DNA of 64,000 nt from Symbioplanes lichenis (lineage in GTDB: Bacteria; Actinomycetota; Actinomycetes; Mycobacteriales; Micromonosporaceae). The notes beneath the pieces are model-generated. The model was not told the DNA's origin. It saw only the letters and a program-made list of their open reading frames with translations, and did not search any database. Position 1 is the first letter of the stretch, and each line of letters opens with the position of its first letter. The translations under genes were made by a program, and so were the position numbers. Below, in pieces: positions 10,451 to 19,102 of the stretch. The stretch is from contig NZ_JAUZQD010000024.1 in NCBI RefSeq assembly GCF_030709675.1, positions 1 through 64,000 on the forward strand, read 5' to 3'.

Positions 10451-11116
10451 CTATCGGGTGGCGGGCGAGGCCGGCGGTTCGGGCAGCGGCCGGAGCTTGG
10501 GGCGGGGCCGGCCCACGAAGGCGCCGGGCCGCCCGGCGAATGTGCGCGGACCCGTGGTCTCGGCCTGACGCGGGGGTGGTGGCCCGGCGCGCCGGGCCAC
10601 CACGTGCAGGGCGAACAGCGCGTAGCCGGCCAGCACGGGGATCAGGCCCGGGTGCACGAGCACGGCCAGCAGCGCCGCTAGTCCGACCACCCCGGCAGAC
10701 GCGAGGAGGGGACCCGGGCGGGCGAGGCGCCAGGCCGCCGGCGGCGAGGCGGTCACCGCGAGCAGGCCCGCGAGACCGGCCACGCCGAGGGCCACCACGA
10801 GCAGCGCGGCGAGAGCCACGGGGCCACCGGGCGCCGCTCCCGCGCGTACGGCCAGGAAGTCAATCGTGATCAGCGCGACCGCCGCGACCAGCGCGACCGA
10901 CCAGCCCAGACCGGGCAGCAGTGCGCGCGCGAAGGTCGCGCCCAGCGCGCGCGGCGACGGCCAGGCGTCGTGGTCGAGGTGGTGGCGGATCGCCGCGCTG
11001 CCGGTGGCGACGGCCGCGCCCGCCGTGACCACCGGCAGCGCCGCCCCCGTGACGAGAAAGCCCAGAACTGCGAGATCGGCGGCCGTACGAGCGGATTCAC
11101 GCCAGTCACGACGCAC
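10451..11116 (-). CDS. DUF624/YesL-like membrane protein of a sugar-transport operon
   Basis: The 221-residue polytopic protein has about five hydrophobic segments and a proline/arginine-rich tail. It begins RRDWRESARTAADLAVLGF, like YesL proteins that accompany CUT1 sugar permeases. Last gene of the lacI-SBP-permease-permease operon, six bases after the second permease. The exact role of the family is unknown; it may assist permease assembly. Confidence 0.7.
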   Translation of the reverse strand: MRRDWRESARTAADLAVLGFLVTGAALPVVTAGAAVATGSAAIRHHLDHDAWPSPRALGATFARALLPGLGWSVALVAAVALITIDFLAVRAGAAPGGPVALAALLVVALGVAGLAGLLAVTASPPAAWRLARPGPLLASAGVVGLAALLAVLVHPGLIPVLAGYALFALHVVARRAGPPPPRQAETTGPRTFAGRPGAFVGRPRPKLRPLPEPPASPATR

Positions 11117-11122
11117 AGCGAT

Positions 11123-11959
11123 TCACCCCTTCAGTCCGCTGGTGTTGATGCCTTCGACGAGCAGTCGCTGGAAGGCGACGAAGAACAGGAACACCGGGAC
11201 GAGCGACAACAACGACATGGCGAACATGGGTCCCACCGCCGACTCGCTCGTGGAGTCGATGAAGAGCGTCAGCGCGACCGGGGCGGTGTAGTCGTTCAGC
11301 TCGGACAGATAGACCAGCTGGCGGAAGAAGTCGTTCCAGGTCCAGATGAACGAGAAGATCGCCGTGGTCACGAGCGCCGGGCGGCTGAGCGGCAGGATGA
11401 CGTGCTGAAAGATCTTGTACGGATTGGCGCCGTCGATGGTCGCCGCCTCGTCCAGTTCGCGCGGGATGCCGCGCATGAACTGCACCATGAGGAAGACGAA
11501 GAACGCCTCGGTCGCCAGGAACTGCGGCACGAGCAGCGGCAGATACGGGAAGTCGCCGCCCACCCAGCCGAGCGTCCGGAAGAGGATGTACTGCGGGATG
11601 ATCAGCACGTGCCCGGGCAGCAGGAGCGTCCCGATCATGACCGCGAACCACAGGCCGCGCAGGCGGAAACGCAAGCGGCCCAGCGCGTACGCGGCGAGCA
11701 GGCAACTGATCACGTTGCCGGCCACCGTCAGGATCGACACCAGGGCGCTGTTGAGGAAGAAGCGCCCGAAGCTGACGTCGAAGTTGTTCCATCCGTTGGT
11801 GAAGTTCGACGGCGTGAACGTCTCGGGCACCAGCCCGATGTTGCTGGCGATCTCCTGCGGCGACTTGAACGACGTGCCGACCATCCAGATGAGCGGATAG
11901 AGCACCACGACGACGATGAGCAGCAGTACGAGAACGCGCAACCGGCGACGGACAAGCAT
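11123..11959 (-). CDS. Sugar ABC transporter permease (CUT1, MalG-like)
   Basis: The 278-residue inner-membrane permease has six predicted helices and the EAA loop (RGIPRELDEAATIDGANPYK) that docks the ATPase. Its ATG shares one base with the stop of the upstream permease (TGATG), so translation is coupled. The frame extends 31 codons further upstream, but that part lies inside the neighbour and shows no homology. No ATPase gene is present; actinobacterial CUT1 systems commonly share the MsiK ATPase. Confidence 0.93.
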   Translation of the reverse strand: MLVRRRLRVLVLLLIVVVVLYPLIWMVGTSFKSPQEIASNIGLVPETFTPSNFTNGWNNFDVSFGRFFLNSALVSILTVAGNVISCLLAAYALGRLRFRLRGLWFAVMIGTLLLPGHVLIIPQYILFRTLGWVGGDFPYLPLLVPQFLATEAFFVFLMVQFMRGIPRELDEAATIDGANPYKIFQHVILPLSRPALVTTAIFSFIWTWNDFFRQLVYLSELNDYTAPVALTLFIDSTSESAVGPMFAMSLLSLVPVFLFFVAFQRLLVEGINTSGLKG

Positions 11960-12921
11960 CAGCGGCCCTCGCTGTCGGAATAGTGGACCCAGAAGCGGCC
12001 GGTGCGGAAGAGCACGACCGTGATGAGCCCGATGGCGAGCAGGAAGACCCACGCCATCGCGGACGCGTAACCCATGTCGAGGCGGACGAAGCCGTTGATG
12101 TAGAGATTCAGCGTGTACATGAGCGTGGAGTCGACCGGGCCGCCCTCACCGTTGCTGATGACGAAGGCGGACGTGAATCCCTGGAAGCCGTTGATGGTCT
12201 CCAGCACCAGGTTGAAGAAGATGACCGGGGACAGCATCGGCAGCGTGATGTGCACGAATTGCCGCCACGCGCCGGCGCCGTCGACCGACGCCGCCTCGTA
12301 GAGTTCCGTGGGGACCTGTTTGAGGCCGGCCAGGAAAATGATCATCGGCGCGCCGAACTGCCAGATCGCGAGCAGCATGAGCGTTTCCAGCGCCCATTTC
12401 GGGTCGTTGACCCAGGGCGCGCCCTCGATGCCGACGATGCTCAGCAGCGAGTTGAAGGCGCCGTCGCGGTTGAACATGCTGACCCAGACGATCGCCAGGG
12501 CCACACTGCCGCCCAGCAGCGACGGCAGATAGAACAGCCCGCGGAAGAGCCCGACCCCGCGGAAGACCTTGTTGAGCAGCAGCGCCACCCCGAGGGCCGC
12601 GGCCAGCTTCAACGGTACGGCCACCAGCGCGAACGTGACGGTGACGCGCACCGAGTGCCAGTACGACGGGTCGTCGGTGAACATCCGCCGGTAGTTGTCC
12701 CAGCCCACCCACTCCGCCTCGGACAGCGGGGTGAGCACGTCGTAGTTCGTGAAGCTGAGGTAGAGCGACAGCAGCATCGGGATCGCCGTGATCACCGCGA
12801 GGCCGAGCAGCCACGGGCTGAGGAACAGGTAGCCGGGCAGGTTCTCGCGGCGGCGGGCCAGGCCCGGGGCCTGCCGGTGGGTGGCAGGCCTCCGGGGTGG
12901 TGCCGGACTCATGACGGCCAC
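11959..12921 (-). CDS. Sugar ABC transporter permease (CUT1, MalF-like)
   Basis: The 320-residue permease has a cytoplasmic N-terminus of about 25 residues, six helices and the EAA loop (PTELYEAASVDGAGAWRQF). GTG at 12921 is chosen over ATG 12912 because it lies only five bases after the solute-binding protein stop with AGGG upstream. Partner of the next permease. Confidence 0.92.
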   Translation of the reverse strand: MAVMSPAPPRRPATHRQAPGLARRRENLPGYLFLSPWLLGLAVITAIPMLLSLYLSFTNYDVLTPLSEAEWVGWDNYRRMFTDDPSYWHSVRVTVTFALVAVPLKLAAALGVALLLNKVFRGVGLFRGLFYLPSLLGGSVALAIVWVSMFNRDGAFNSLLSIVGIEGAPWVNDPKWALETLMLLAIWQFGAPMIIFLAGLKQVPTELYEAASVDGAGAWRQFVHITLPMLSPVIFFNLVLETINGFQGFTSAFVISNGEGGPVDSTLMYTLNLYINGFVRLDMGYASAMAWVFLLAIGLITVVLFRTGRFWVHYSDSEGR

Positions 12922-12926
12922 GTGCG

Positions 12927-14216
12927 TCAGCCCTGCCCGATCGCGGCCTTGGCGGCGGCGACGTAGGCGGCCGCGGCGGCGGCCGGCGTCTGGCGCCCGT
13001 ACTGGACCTCCTCCGCGGCCTTGACCAGCTCGGTCTTGACCTTGCTGTGGCCGGGCAGCGGGACGGCCGGCGCCGGGCCGAACTTCGGCACGAGCTGGTC
13101 CTCGACGGCGATCGACGCCTTCATCGCCGGGTCGGTCGTCGTCGCGGCGACCTCCTTGCGGATGTCGAGGTTGGACGGCAGCCCGCGGTCGGTGCCCAGG
13201 ATCTTGCCGGCCTCCGGGTCATTGGCCAGGAAGTTGACGACGTCGACGGCCGCTTCCTTGTGCTTGCTGCCGCGGAAGACCGAGAAGTACATGGAGGCGC
13301 GGGCCCACTGCGCGCTCGGGTCGCCCGGGTAGGAGACCACGCCGAGCTCGTCCTCGGTGTTCTTCTTCAGCTCCGGCATCTGGTTGGCCCACACCCAGCT
13401 GGTGGCGGCCTTGCCGGTGACGACGAGCTGCTTGCTGATGTCGGTGACGTTGCCCTCGTGGATGACGTCGGGGGTCGGGGTGGCGCCCTGCTCGCGGGCC
13501 TTCTTCCACAGGTCGAACCAGGCGGTCACGTCCTGCTCGGTGAACCCCAGCTCCTTGCCGTTGTAGAGGTCCTTGCCCTGCTGCCGGATCCACACCCAGA
13601 ACGCCTGGTACGTGGCGCTGGGGTCCTGGGTGCCCGGAACCTTGGTGACCTTGCTGACGTTGGCGGCCCAGCTGATCAGGTCGTCCCAGCTCATCCCGAT
13701 CGTGGGCTCCGGCAGCTTGTGCTTCGCGAGCAGCGTCTTGTTGTAGACCAGCCCCTGGGTGTTCTCCCCGAAGGACAGGCCGGCGAGCTTGCCGTCTACC
13801 ACCCCGTACTTCCACAGGCCCTCGGGGAACTTCGACGTGTCCACCTTGCCGCTCTGCTGGTAGGGCGTCAGGTCCAGGGTCACGTTGCGGGTCGCGTACT
13901 CGGCGATGTAGTTGTCGTCGATCTGGAAGATGTCCGGCGGGTTGCCGCCGGCGGTGAGCGTCGCGAGCTTGTCGAAGTAGCCCTGGTTGGCCTGCCAGGT
14001 CTTCTTGAAGGTCACGTCCGGGTGCTTCTGGTGGTAGAGGTCGAGCGCCTTCTCGGTGAGCTGGGCGCGGTTCTCGGCGCCCCACCAGAAGATCGACAGC
14101 TCGACCTGGCCGTCACCGGAGTCGTCGTCGCCACCGCACGCGGCGGCGCCCATCAGCAGAGGTACGGTCAGCGCGGCGGCGAGCAGGCGGCGCCGCCGGA
14201 GTTGTGTGCGCAACAT
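12927..14216 (-). CDS. Extracellular sugar-binding lipoprotein of the ABC transporter
   Basis: The 429 residues belong to the family-1 solute-binding proteins (MalE type). The signal peptide ends in MGAAACGG, a lipobox-like site with Ala rather than Leu at -3. The mature part contains NPPDIFQIDD and the aromatic residues WQANQGYF typical of oligosaccharide binders. It lies 13 bp behind lacI in the same operon. The ligand is unknown; the divergent genes suggest a uronate-containing or deoxy-sugar oligosaccharide. Confidence 0.92.
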   Translation of the reverse strand: MLRTQLRRRRLLAAALTVPLLMGAAACGGDDDSGDGQVELSIFWWGAENRAQLTEKALDLYHQKHPDVTFKKTWQANQGYFDKLATLTAGGNPPDIFQIDDNYIAEYATRNVTLDLTPYQQSGKVDTSKFPEGLWKYGVVDGKLAGLSFGENTQGLVYNKTLLAKHKLPEPTIGMSWDDLISWAANVSKVTKVPGTQDPSATYQAFWVWIRQQGKDLYNGKELGFTEQDVTAWFDLWKKAREQGATPTPDVIHEGNVTDISKQLVVTGKAATSWVWANQMPELKKNTEDELGVVSYPGDPSAQWARASMYFSVFRGSKHKEAAVDVVNFLANDPEAGKILGTDRGLPSNLDIRKEVAATTTDPAMKASIAVEDQLVPKFGPAPAVPLPGHSKVKTELVKAAEEVQYGRQTPAAAAAAYVAAAKAAIGQG

Positions 14217-14229
14217 GGCACTCCAGTCG

Positions 14230-15219
14230 TCACAAGGCTTTCTCGGGAACCGTGCTCGTGGATTCGCGCACCACCAGCTCGGTCTGCAGATTGATCAGTG
14301 CGGTGGTGCGGCGGTCGTCGCCGTACGCGAGCAGCATGTCGACGGCCGCCCTGCCGGCGGCGGCGGTGGGCGTCGCCACCGTGGTCAGCTTGGGGCGGGT
14401 GAGGCGGCTCAGCGCGATGTCGTCGATGCCGGCCACGCTGACGTCGCGGGGCACCCGCAGGCCCCGGCCGTGCAGGCCCTCGATCAGGCCCAGGGCCATC
14501 AGGTCGTTGTAGGCGAGCACCGCGGTGACACCCGCCTTGGCGACGGCGTCGGCCGCGGCGAGCCCCCCGTCCTCGGTGGGCGCGTTCGGGCCGGTGACGA
14601 GCAGATCAGCTCCCGCCGTACGGGCGGCAGCCGCGGCCGAGCGGCGGATCTCCTTGCTCGTCCACGACCCCCGGGGCCCCGCCGCGAGCGCGATCGACCG
14701 GTGCCCCAGCCCGGTCAGGTGCTCGATCGCCAGCCGCGCGCCCTGGGCCACGTCCATGACCACGGCGGGCAGCCCGGTGATCTGCCGGTTGACCACGACC
14801 AGCGGCACCTCGCGGCTGAGCTGCTCGATCAGGCTGTTGCTCATCCGGGGGCTGCACAGCAGCACCCCGTCGACCTGTTTGGCCAGGGCCCGGACCAGCT
14901 CCTCCTCGGCGATCGCGTCCTCGTTGGTGTCGGCCACGAAGATGTGGTGGTCGTGCTTGCGGGCCTGGCTCTCCGCCGCCTTGATCAGCGGCGGGAAGAA
15001 CGGGTTGGCGATGTCCGCCACGATCAGGCCGATGTTGCAGGTGCGGCCGGTGATGAGCGCGCGGGCCGCCCGGTTGGGGCGGTAGCCGAGCTGCTCGGCG
15101 CAGGCCAGCACCCGGGTGCGGGTCTCCACGTTGACCAGGTGCGGGGCGGAGAACGTGCGGGAGACCGTGGAGATGTGCACGCCGGAGGCGCGGGCGACGT
15201 CGCGAATCGTGGCCGGCAT
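14230..15219 (-). CDS. LacI-family repressor of the sugar-acid locus
   Basis: The 329 residues open with the LacI helix-turn-helix (TIRDVARASGVHISTVSR), a hinge helix (RPNRAARAL) and a periplasmic-binding-protein-like sensor domain. First gene of the transporter operon, with a strong GAAGGAGG site. It faces the catabolic genes across a 326-bp region holding two LacI-type operators, one on each divergent promoter, so it most likely represses both transcripts and its own. Confidence 0.93.
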   Translation of the reverse strand: MPATIRDVARASGVHISTVSRTFSAPHLVNVETRTRVLACAEQLGYRPNRAARALITGRTCNIGLIVADIANPFFPPLIKAAESQARKHDHHIFVADTNEDAIAEEELVRALAKQVDGVLLCSPRMSNSLIEQLSREVPLVVVNRQITGLPAVVMDVAQGARLAIEHLTGLGHRSIALAAGPRGSWTSKEIRRSAAAAARTAGADLLVTGPNAPTEDGGLAAADAVAKAGVTAVLAYNDLMALGLIEGLHGRGLRVPRDVSVAGIDDIALSRLTRPKLTTVATPTAAAGRAAVDMLLAYGDDRRTTALINLQTELVVRESTSTVPEKAL

Positions 15220-15285
15220 GCGGGCGCCTCCTTCGCTTTCATGATCGATTACCGGTGTTTCCCCGGGCTTTCTTGATCAATTTCC

Positions 15286-15329
15286 GGGGTTGGTTCCGCT
15301 TCGTGTTCCGGGGTTGCTTCCGTTTCGTG
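15286..15329. repeat. Direct repeat in the lacI leader
   Basis: A 24-bp segment starting GGGGTTGGTTCCGCTTCGTG (15286-15309) is followed directly by an imperfect second copy (15310-15329). It lies between the minus-strand promoter and lacI. Confidence 0.5.
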
Positions 15330-15341
15330 GGAGCGATCCCA
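15328..15341. promoter_or_regulatory. CebR-like operator
   Basis: TGGGAGCGATCCCA differs in one base from the streptomycete CebR box TGGGAGCGCTCCCA. It lies 30 bp downstream of the -10 of the minus-strand transporter promoter, where a bound repressor would block elongation. Confidence 0.55.
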
Positions 15342-15370
15342 TACAGTGGCGTGCGTCACTGCGTTGGCCC

Positions 15371-15399
15371 ATTAATGCAAGCGGTTGCAGCCGTGTCAA
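15371..15399 (-). promoter_or_regulatory. Promoter of the lacI-transporter operon
   Basis: Minus strand TTGACA (15394-15399), 17-base spacer, ATTAAT (15371-15376). The spacer is occupied by a LacI-type operator. Confidence 0.65.
15376..15389. promoter_or_regulatory. LacI-family operator 1
   Basis: TGCAAGCGGTTGCA fits the LacI-family pattern TGCAANCGNTTGCA perfectly. It lies between -35 and -10 of the transporter promoter. Confidence 0.75.
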
Positions 15400-15483
15400 T
15401 GGTTGTTTGTTGCGAATGGGTGACCGGGCCGGGACCAATGTGGTGACGCAGCCGGTCAGAAGCGGACATAGCGGCACGGTCCG

Positions 15484-15513
15484 TTGACGGGCAGACATTG
15501 ACGTGCCTAGTTT
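15484..15513 (+). promoter_or_regulatory. Promoter of the catabolic operon
   Basis: TTGACG (15484-15489), 18-base spacer, TAGTTT (15508-15513), directly followed by operator 2 over the expected start site. Confidence 0.6.
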
Positions 15514-15516
15514 CCT

Positions 15517-15530
15517 TGCAAACGTTTGTA
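15517..15530. promoter_or_regulatory. LacI-family operator 2
   Basis: TGCAAACGTTTGTA matches TGCAANCGNTTGCA with one mismatch. Centre-to-centre distance to operator 1 is 141 bp, so looping is possible. Confidence 0.7.
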
Positions 15531-15545
15531 GCTTCGGGGGTTCAC

Positions 15546-16835
15546 ATGAACCGACGCTTCGCTCTGGTGGGAACCGGGGCTCGCGCCGAGATGTTCGTCC
15601 AGGCGATCACCGCGTCGCCGGCCGCTCAGCTGGTCGCCTTCTGCGACACGAACGAGCACCGCATGGCCGTCCACAACGGCTGGCTGCCGGCGCCCGTGCC
15701 CACCTACGCGGCCGGTGACCTGGCGACGATGCTCGCCCGTGAGCGCGCCGACGTCCTCATCGTGACGAGCGTCGACGCCACGCACGCCGGGCACATCGTC
15801 ACCGCGCTCGAGGCCGGCTGCGACGTCATCACCGAGAAGCCGATGACCACCGACGCTGCCGGCTGCCGCGCCATCCTCGACGCCATCGCGCGGACAGGGC
15901 GGCAGGTGTCCGTAGCGTTCAACTATCGCTTCAACCCGGTGCACGAACGCGTACGGATGCTGCTCGCCGAGGGCGCGGTCGGTGAGATCGGGTCGGTGCA
16001 CTTCGAGTGGCTGCTCGACGTCCGGCACGGCGCCGACTACTTCCGCCGCTGGCACCGCGACAAGGCCAACTCCGGCGGCCTGCTCGTGCACAAGGCGGGC
16101 CACCACTTCGACCTGGTCAACTGGTGGCTCGGCACGGCCCCGGCCGAGGTCTACGCCTCCGGCAAGCTCTTCTTCTACGGCGAGAACGGCAAGCGCCACG
16201 GGTACGCCCGGGAGTACGACCGCGTCCACGGCAGCCCGGCCGCCACGGACGACCCGTTCGCCCTGCACCTCGCGGACAATCCCCGGCTCCGTTCGCTCTA
16301 CCTCGACGCCGAGCAACTCGACGGCTACCACCGCGACCAGAACGTCTTCGCGCCGGGCGTGACCATCGAGGACGACATGGCGGTGCTGGTCCGCTACGAC
16401 ACGGGCGCGACGATGACGTACCACCTGACCGCGTACTCGCCGTGGGAGGGCTATCGACTCATGGTCAACGGGAGCCGGGGGCGCCTGGAACTCGAAGTCG
16501 TCGAGAACGACCACGTCAGCCCGTCCGCCGCCGGCTCCCTCAAGGGTGCCGCGGTGCACGGCATGACCGAGAACCCGGAGCACGGCCACCGCCGCCTCAC
16601 CCTGCACCCCTTCTGGGAGCCCGCCCGCGAGATCGATCTCCCCTCGTCACCGCGCGGCGGGCACGGAGGCGCCGACGAGCGCATGACCGCCGTCCTCCTC
16701 GGCACCGCAACCGATCCTCTCGCCCGGTCCGCGACCGCCCGCGACGGCGCCCTCGCCCTGGCCACCGGCCTCGCCGCCAACGAATCCCTGCGCACCGGCG
16801 CGCCCGTCGCCGTCAAAGACCTCGCCCTCTTCTAG
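15546..16835 (+). CDS. Gfo/Idh/MocA-family oxidoreductase (sugar-acid locus)
   Basis: NAD(P)-dependent sugar dehydrogenase family, 429 residues. The Rossmann domain starts RRFALVGTGARAEMF, the family EKP motif is in DVITEKPMTTDAAGC, and the C-terminal alpha/beta domain contains HKAGHHFDLVNWW, whose histidine/aspartate pair is catalytic in relatives. Start at ATG 15546, not the upstream in-frame ATG at 15498, because the promoter -10 and operator 2 lie between them. First gene of the catabolic operon. The substrate is unknown. Confidence 0.88.
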   Translation: MNRRFALVGTGARAEMFVQAITASPAAQLVAFCDTNEHRMAVHNGWLPAPVPTYAAGDLATMLARERADVLIVTSVDATHAGHIVTALEAGCDVITEKPMTTDAAGCRAILDAIARTGRQVSVAFNYRFNPVHERVRMLLAEGAVGEIGSVHFEWLLDVRHGADYFRRWHRDKANSGGLLVHKAGHHFDLVNWWLGTAPAEVYASGKLFFYGENGKRHGYAREYDRVHGSPAATDDPFALHLADNPRLRSLYLDAEQLDGYHRDQNVFAPGVTIEDDMAVLVRYDTGATMTYHLTAYSPWEGYRLMVNGSRGRLELEVVENDHVSPSAAGSLKGAAVHGMTENPEHGHRRLTLHPFWEPAREIDLPSSPRGGHGGADERMTAVLLGTATDPLARSATARDGALALATGLAANESLRTGAPVAVKDLALF

Positions 16836-16888
16836 CCCCCGCCCCTACGCCTCTTCGCCGCCTCCTCCCTTCGCCTCCCGTCCTGCCT

Positions 16889-16958
16889 CTGCCGCCCGCT
16901 CTCCCTTCTGCCGCCCGCTCTCCCTTCTGCCGCCCGCTCTCCCTTCTGCCGCCCTCTT
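16889..16958. repeat. 19-bp tandem repeat
   Basis: CTGCCGCCCGCTCTCCCTT occurs three times exactly plus a partial copy, inside a pyrimidine-rich 258-bp spacer (16836-17099) between the oxidoreductase and uxaC. Confidence 0.85.
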
Positions 16959-17099
16959 TGTTCGCCGCCCCTCGTCCCTTCGCCGCTCTCTTCGCCCCCT
17001 GTCTCTTCGCTTGTTGTCTTCTCCGTGCGTTGCTGAGCGTTCTGCTCGTTTGCTCGTGTTCGTCTGCTCGTTTTGTGACCGACTGCTTTCGAGGTGACC

Positions 17100-18566
17100 G
17101 TGCCCGATCCTGTCTTCGCCACCGACGCCCGGCAGCGGGACATCGCCGTCGAGCTGCACGCGCTCGTCCGCGACCTGCCGCTGATCTGCCCGCACGGGCA
17201 CGTCGACCCCGGCCTGCTCGCCGGCGACGAGCCGTTCCCCGATCCGGCGCACCTGCTGGTCGTACCCGATCATTACGTCACCCGGATGCTGCTCAGCCAG
17301 GGCATCCCGCCGGCGCGCCTCGGCGTGCCCACGCGCGACGGCAGCCCGGTGGAGACCGACGGCCGCACGATCTGGCGCCTGCTCGCCCAGAACTGGCACC
17401 TCTTCCGCGGCACGCCGTCGCGCCTCTGGCTCGAGCAGACGTTCACGCGCGTGTTCGGCATCGACACGCCGCTGAGCGCCAAGACGGCCGACCTGCTCTA
17501 CGACGCGATCGCCGAGCGCCTGGCCGAGCCGGCGTTCCGCCCCCGCGCCCTGTTCGAGCGGTTCACCATCGAGGTGCTGGCCACCACCGAGTCGCCGCTC
17601 GACGACCTGTCCCGCCACGCCAAGCTGGCCGCCGACGGCTGGGGCGGCCCGGGCGGCCGGGTGATCACCACGTTCCGGCCGGACGAGGTGGTGGACATCG
17701 AGTTCGACGGCTGGGCGTCCAAGATCGCGCGGCTCGGCGAGCTGACCGGCTCGGACACGACGACGTTCACCGGCTACCTCGATGCGTTGCGCGCCCGCCG
17801 AGCGGCGTTCATCGAAGCGGGCGCGACATCGTCCGACCACGGGCACCTCACCGCCCGTACCGAGCGTTTGAGCAAAACAGACGTCCAAGCCCTGTTCGAA
17901 CGCGCACTCCGCGGCACGGCCTCACCGGCGGACGCGGAGCTGTTCCGAGCGCACATGCTGCTCGAGTTCACCCGCATGTCCCTCGACGACGGCCTGGTCC
18001 TCCAGCTACACCCGGGCGCGGTCCGCAACCACAACCGCTGGCTCCACGAGACCCACGGCCGCGACGTGGGCGGCGACATCCCGCAGGCCACCGACTACGT
18101 CCACGCCCTCCGGCCGCTGCTGGAGGAACACGGAAACGACCCCCGGCTGCGGATCGTGGTCTACACGCTGGACGAGCACACGTACAGCCGGGAACTGGCC
18201 CCGCTGGCAGGCGGCTACGCGGCTCTCTACCTGGGCGCGCCGTGGTGGTTCCTCGACACCCCGGACGGCCTGCGCCGCTTCCGCGAGTCTGTGACCGACA
18301 GCGCCGGCTTCTACAACACGGCCGGCTTCGTCGACGACACAAGAGCATTCTGCTCCATCCCCGTCCGCCACGACATAGCCCGCCGCTCCGACGCCGCCTA
18401 CCTGGCCTCCCTCGTGGCCCAGGACCGCCTCCCCTACGACGAAGCCGCCGAGACCATCGCCGACCTCGCCTACCACCTCCCCAAGAAGATCTTCCGCCTC
18501 GACTCCCCGCCCAGTGCCCCCACCACCGCCGCTTCCCCCACCCCGCGTGACGAGGCCCCGCAATGA
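17100..18566 (+). CDS. uxaC: Glucuronate (uronate) isomerase
   Basis: Interconverts D-glucuronate and D-fructuronate, or galacturonate and tagaturonate. The 488 residues match UxaC across the full length of the amidohydrolase-type barrel: metal-binding histidines in CPHGHVDP near the start, then LHPGAVRNHNRW, LGAPWWFLDTPDGLRRFRE and GFYNTAGFVDDTRAFCSIP. GTG 17100 has GAGG five bases upstream; GTG 17094 is the alternative. Its stop overlaps the ATG of the repeat-built reading frame that follows. Confidence 0.93.
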   Translation: MPDPVFATDARQRDIAVELHALVRDLPLICPHGHVDPGLLAGDEPFPDPAHLLVVPDHYVTRMLLSQGIPPARLGVPTRDGSPVETDGRTIWRLLAQNWHLFRGTPSRLWLEQTFTRVFGIDTPLSAKTADLLYDAIAERLAEPAFRPRALFERFTIEVLATTESPLDDLSRHAKLAADGWGGPGGRVITTFRPDEVVDIEFDGWASKIARLGELTGSDTTTFTGYLDALRARRAAFIEAGATSSDHGHLTARTERLSKTDVQALFERALRGTASPADAELFRAHMLLEFTRMSLDDGLVLQLHPGAVRNHNRWLHETHGRDVGGDIPQATDYVHALRPLLEEHGNDPRLRIVVYTLDEHTYSRELAPLAGGYAALYLGAPWWFLDTPDGLRRFRESVTDSAGFYNTAGFVDDTRAFCSIPVRHDIARRSDAAYLASLVAQDRLPYDEAAETIADLAYHLPKKIFRLDSPPSAPTTAASPTPRDEAPQ

Positions 18567-19102
18567 CCCGAACCTCGCCGCAAGCACGCACCCGCCCCAC
18601 CGCAGCACCACGACCCGGCGCAAACGCGCACTCGCCCACCGCAGCCCAGCGCGACAACGCATTCGCTCATTGCAGCCCTACAACCGGCCGCGAACGCGCA
18701 ACCACCCACCGCGCCACGGGAAGCCGCGCGCTGAACCGAAACCGCGCGACGGACACGCGCCCACTCGCCGCAGCACCGCAACCTGGAGCAGACGTGCACT
18801 CGCGCACCGCAGCACCACGACCCGGCGCGAGCGCGCAGTCTCCCACCCCAGCACCGCACCCTGGCGCAGATGCGCACTCGCGCACCGCGGTACCGCACCC
18901 CAACGCCGACGCGCACTCGCGCACCGCAGCACCAGGCACCGGCGCGAGCGTGCACCCGCCCACCACGGCACCACGATCCGGCGCCGATGCGCACTCGCGC
19001 ACCGCAGCACCAGGCACCGGCGCGAGCGTGCATTCGCGCACCGCGGCACCGCATCCCGACGGGAACTCGCTTTCTTCGGCCGAAGCACAGGAGGTCGCGT
19101 GA
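18563..19102 (+). CDS. Doubtful repeat-encoded ORF bridging uxaC and the dehydratase gene
   Basis: The 179-codon frame starts on an ATGA overlap with the uxaC stop and ends on a TGATG overlap with the next gene, exactly as expected for a coupled operon gene. The product is nothing but 13-residue repeats of the type HSRTAAPxPGADA, with no fold, signal or homology I recognise. Many codons end in A, unlike the neighbours, and because the DNA unit is 39 bp, other frames are open too. Either a coupled low-complexity protein or a minisatellite that happens to keep ribosomes moving between genes. Confidence 0.3.
   Translation: MTRTSPQARTRPTAAPRPGANAHSPTAAQRDNAFAHCSPTTGRERATTHRATGSRALNRNRATDTRPLAAAPQPGADVHSRTAAPRPGASAQSPTPAPHPGADAHSRTAVPHPNADAHSRTAAPGTGASVHPPTTAPRSGADAHSRTAAPGTGASVHSRTAAPHPDGNSLSSAEAQEVA
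18598..19060. repeat. 39-bp minisatellite
   Basis: About twelve diverged copies of a 39-bp unit with the core CGCACCGCAGCACCA. Copies near 18,790-19,060 are the best conserved; the earlier ones are degraded. It fills the whole spacer between uxaC and the dehydratase. Confidence 0.85.
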
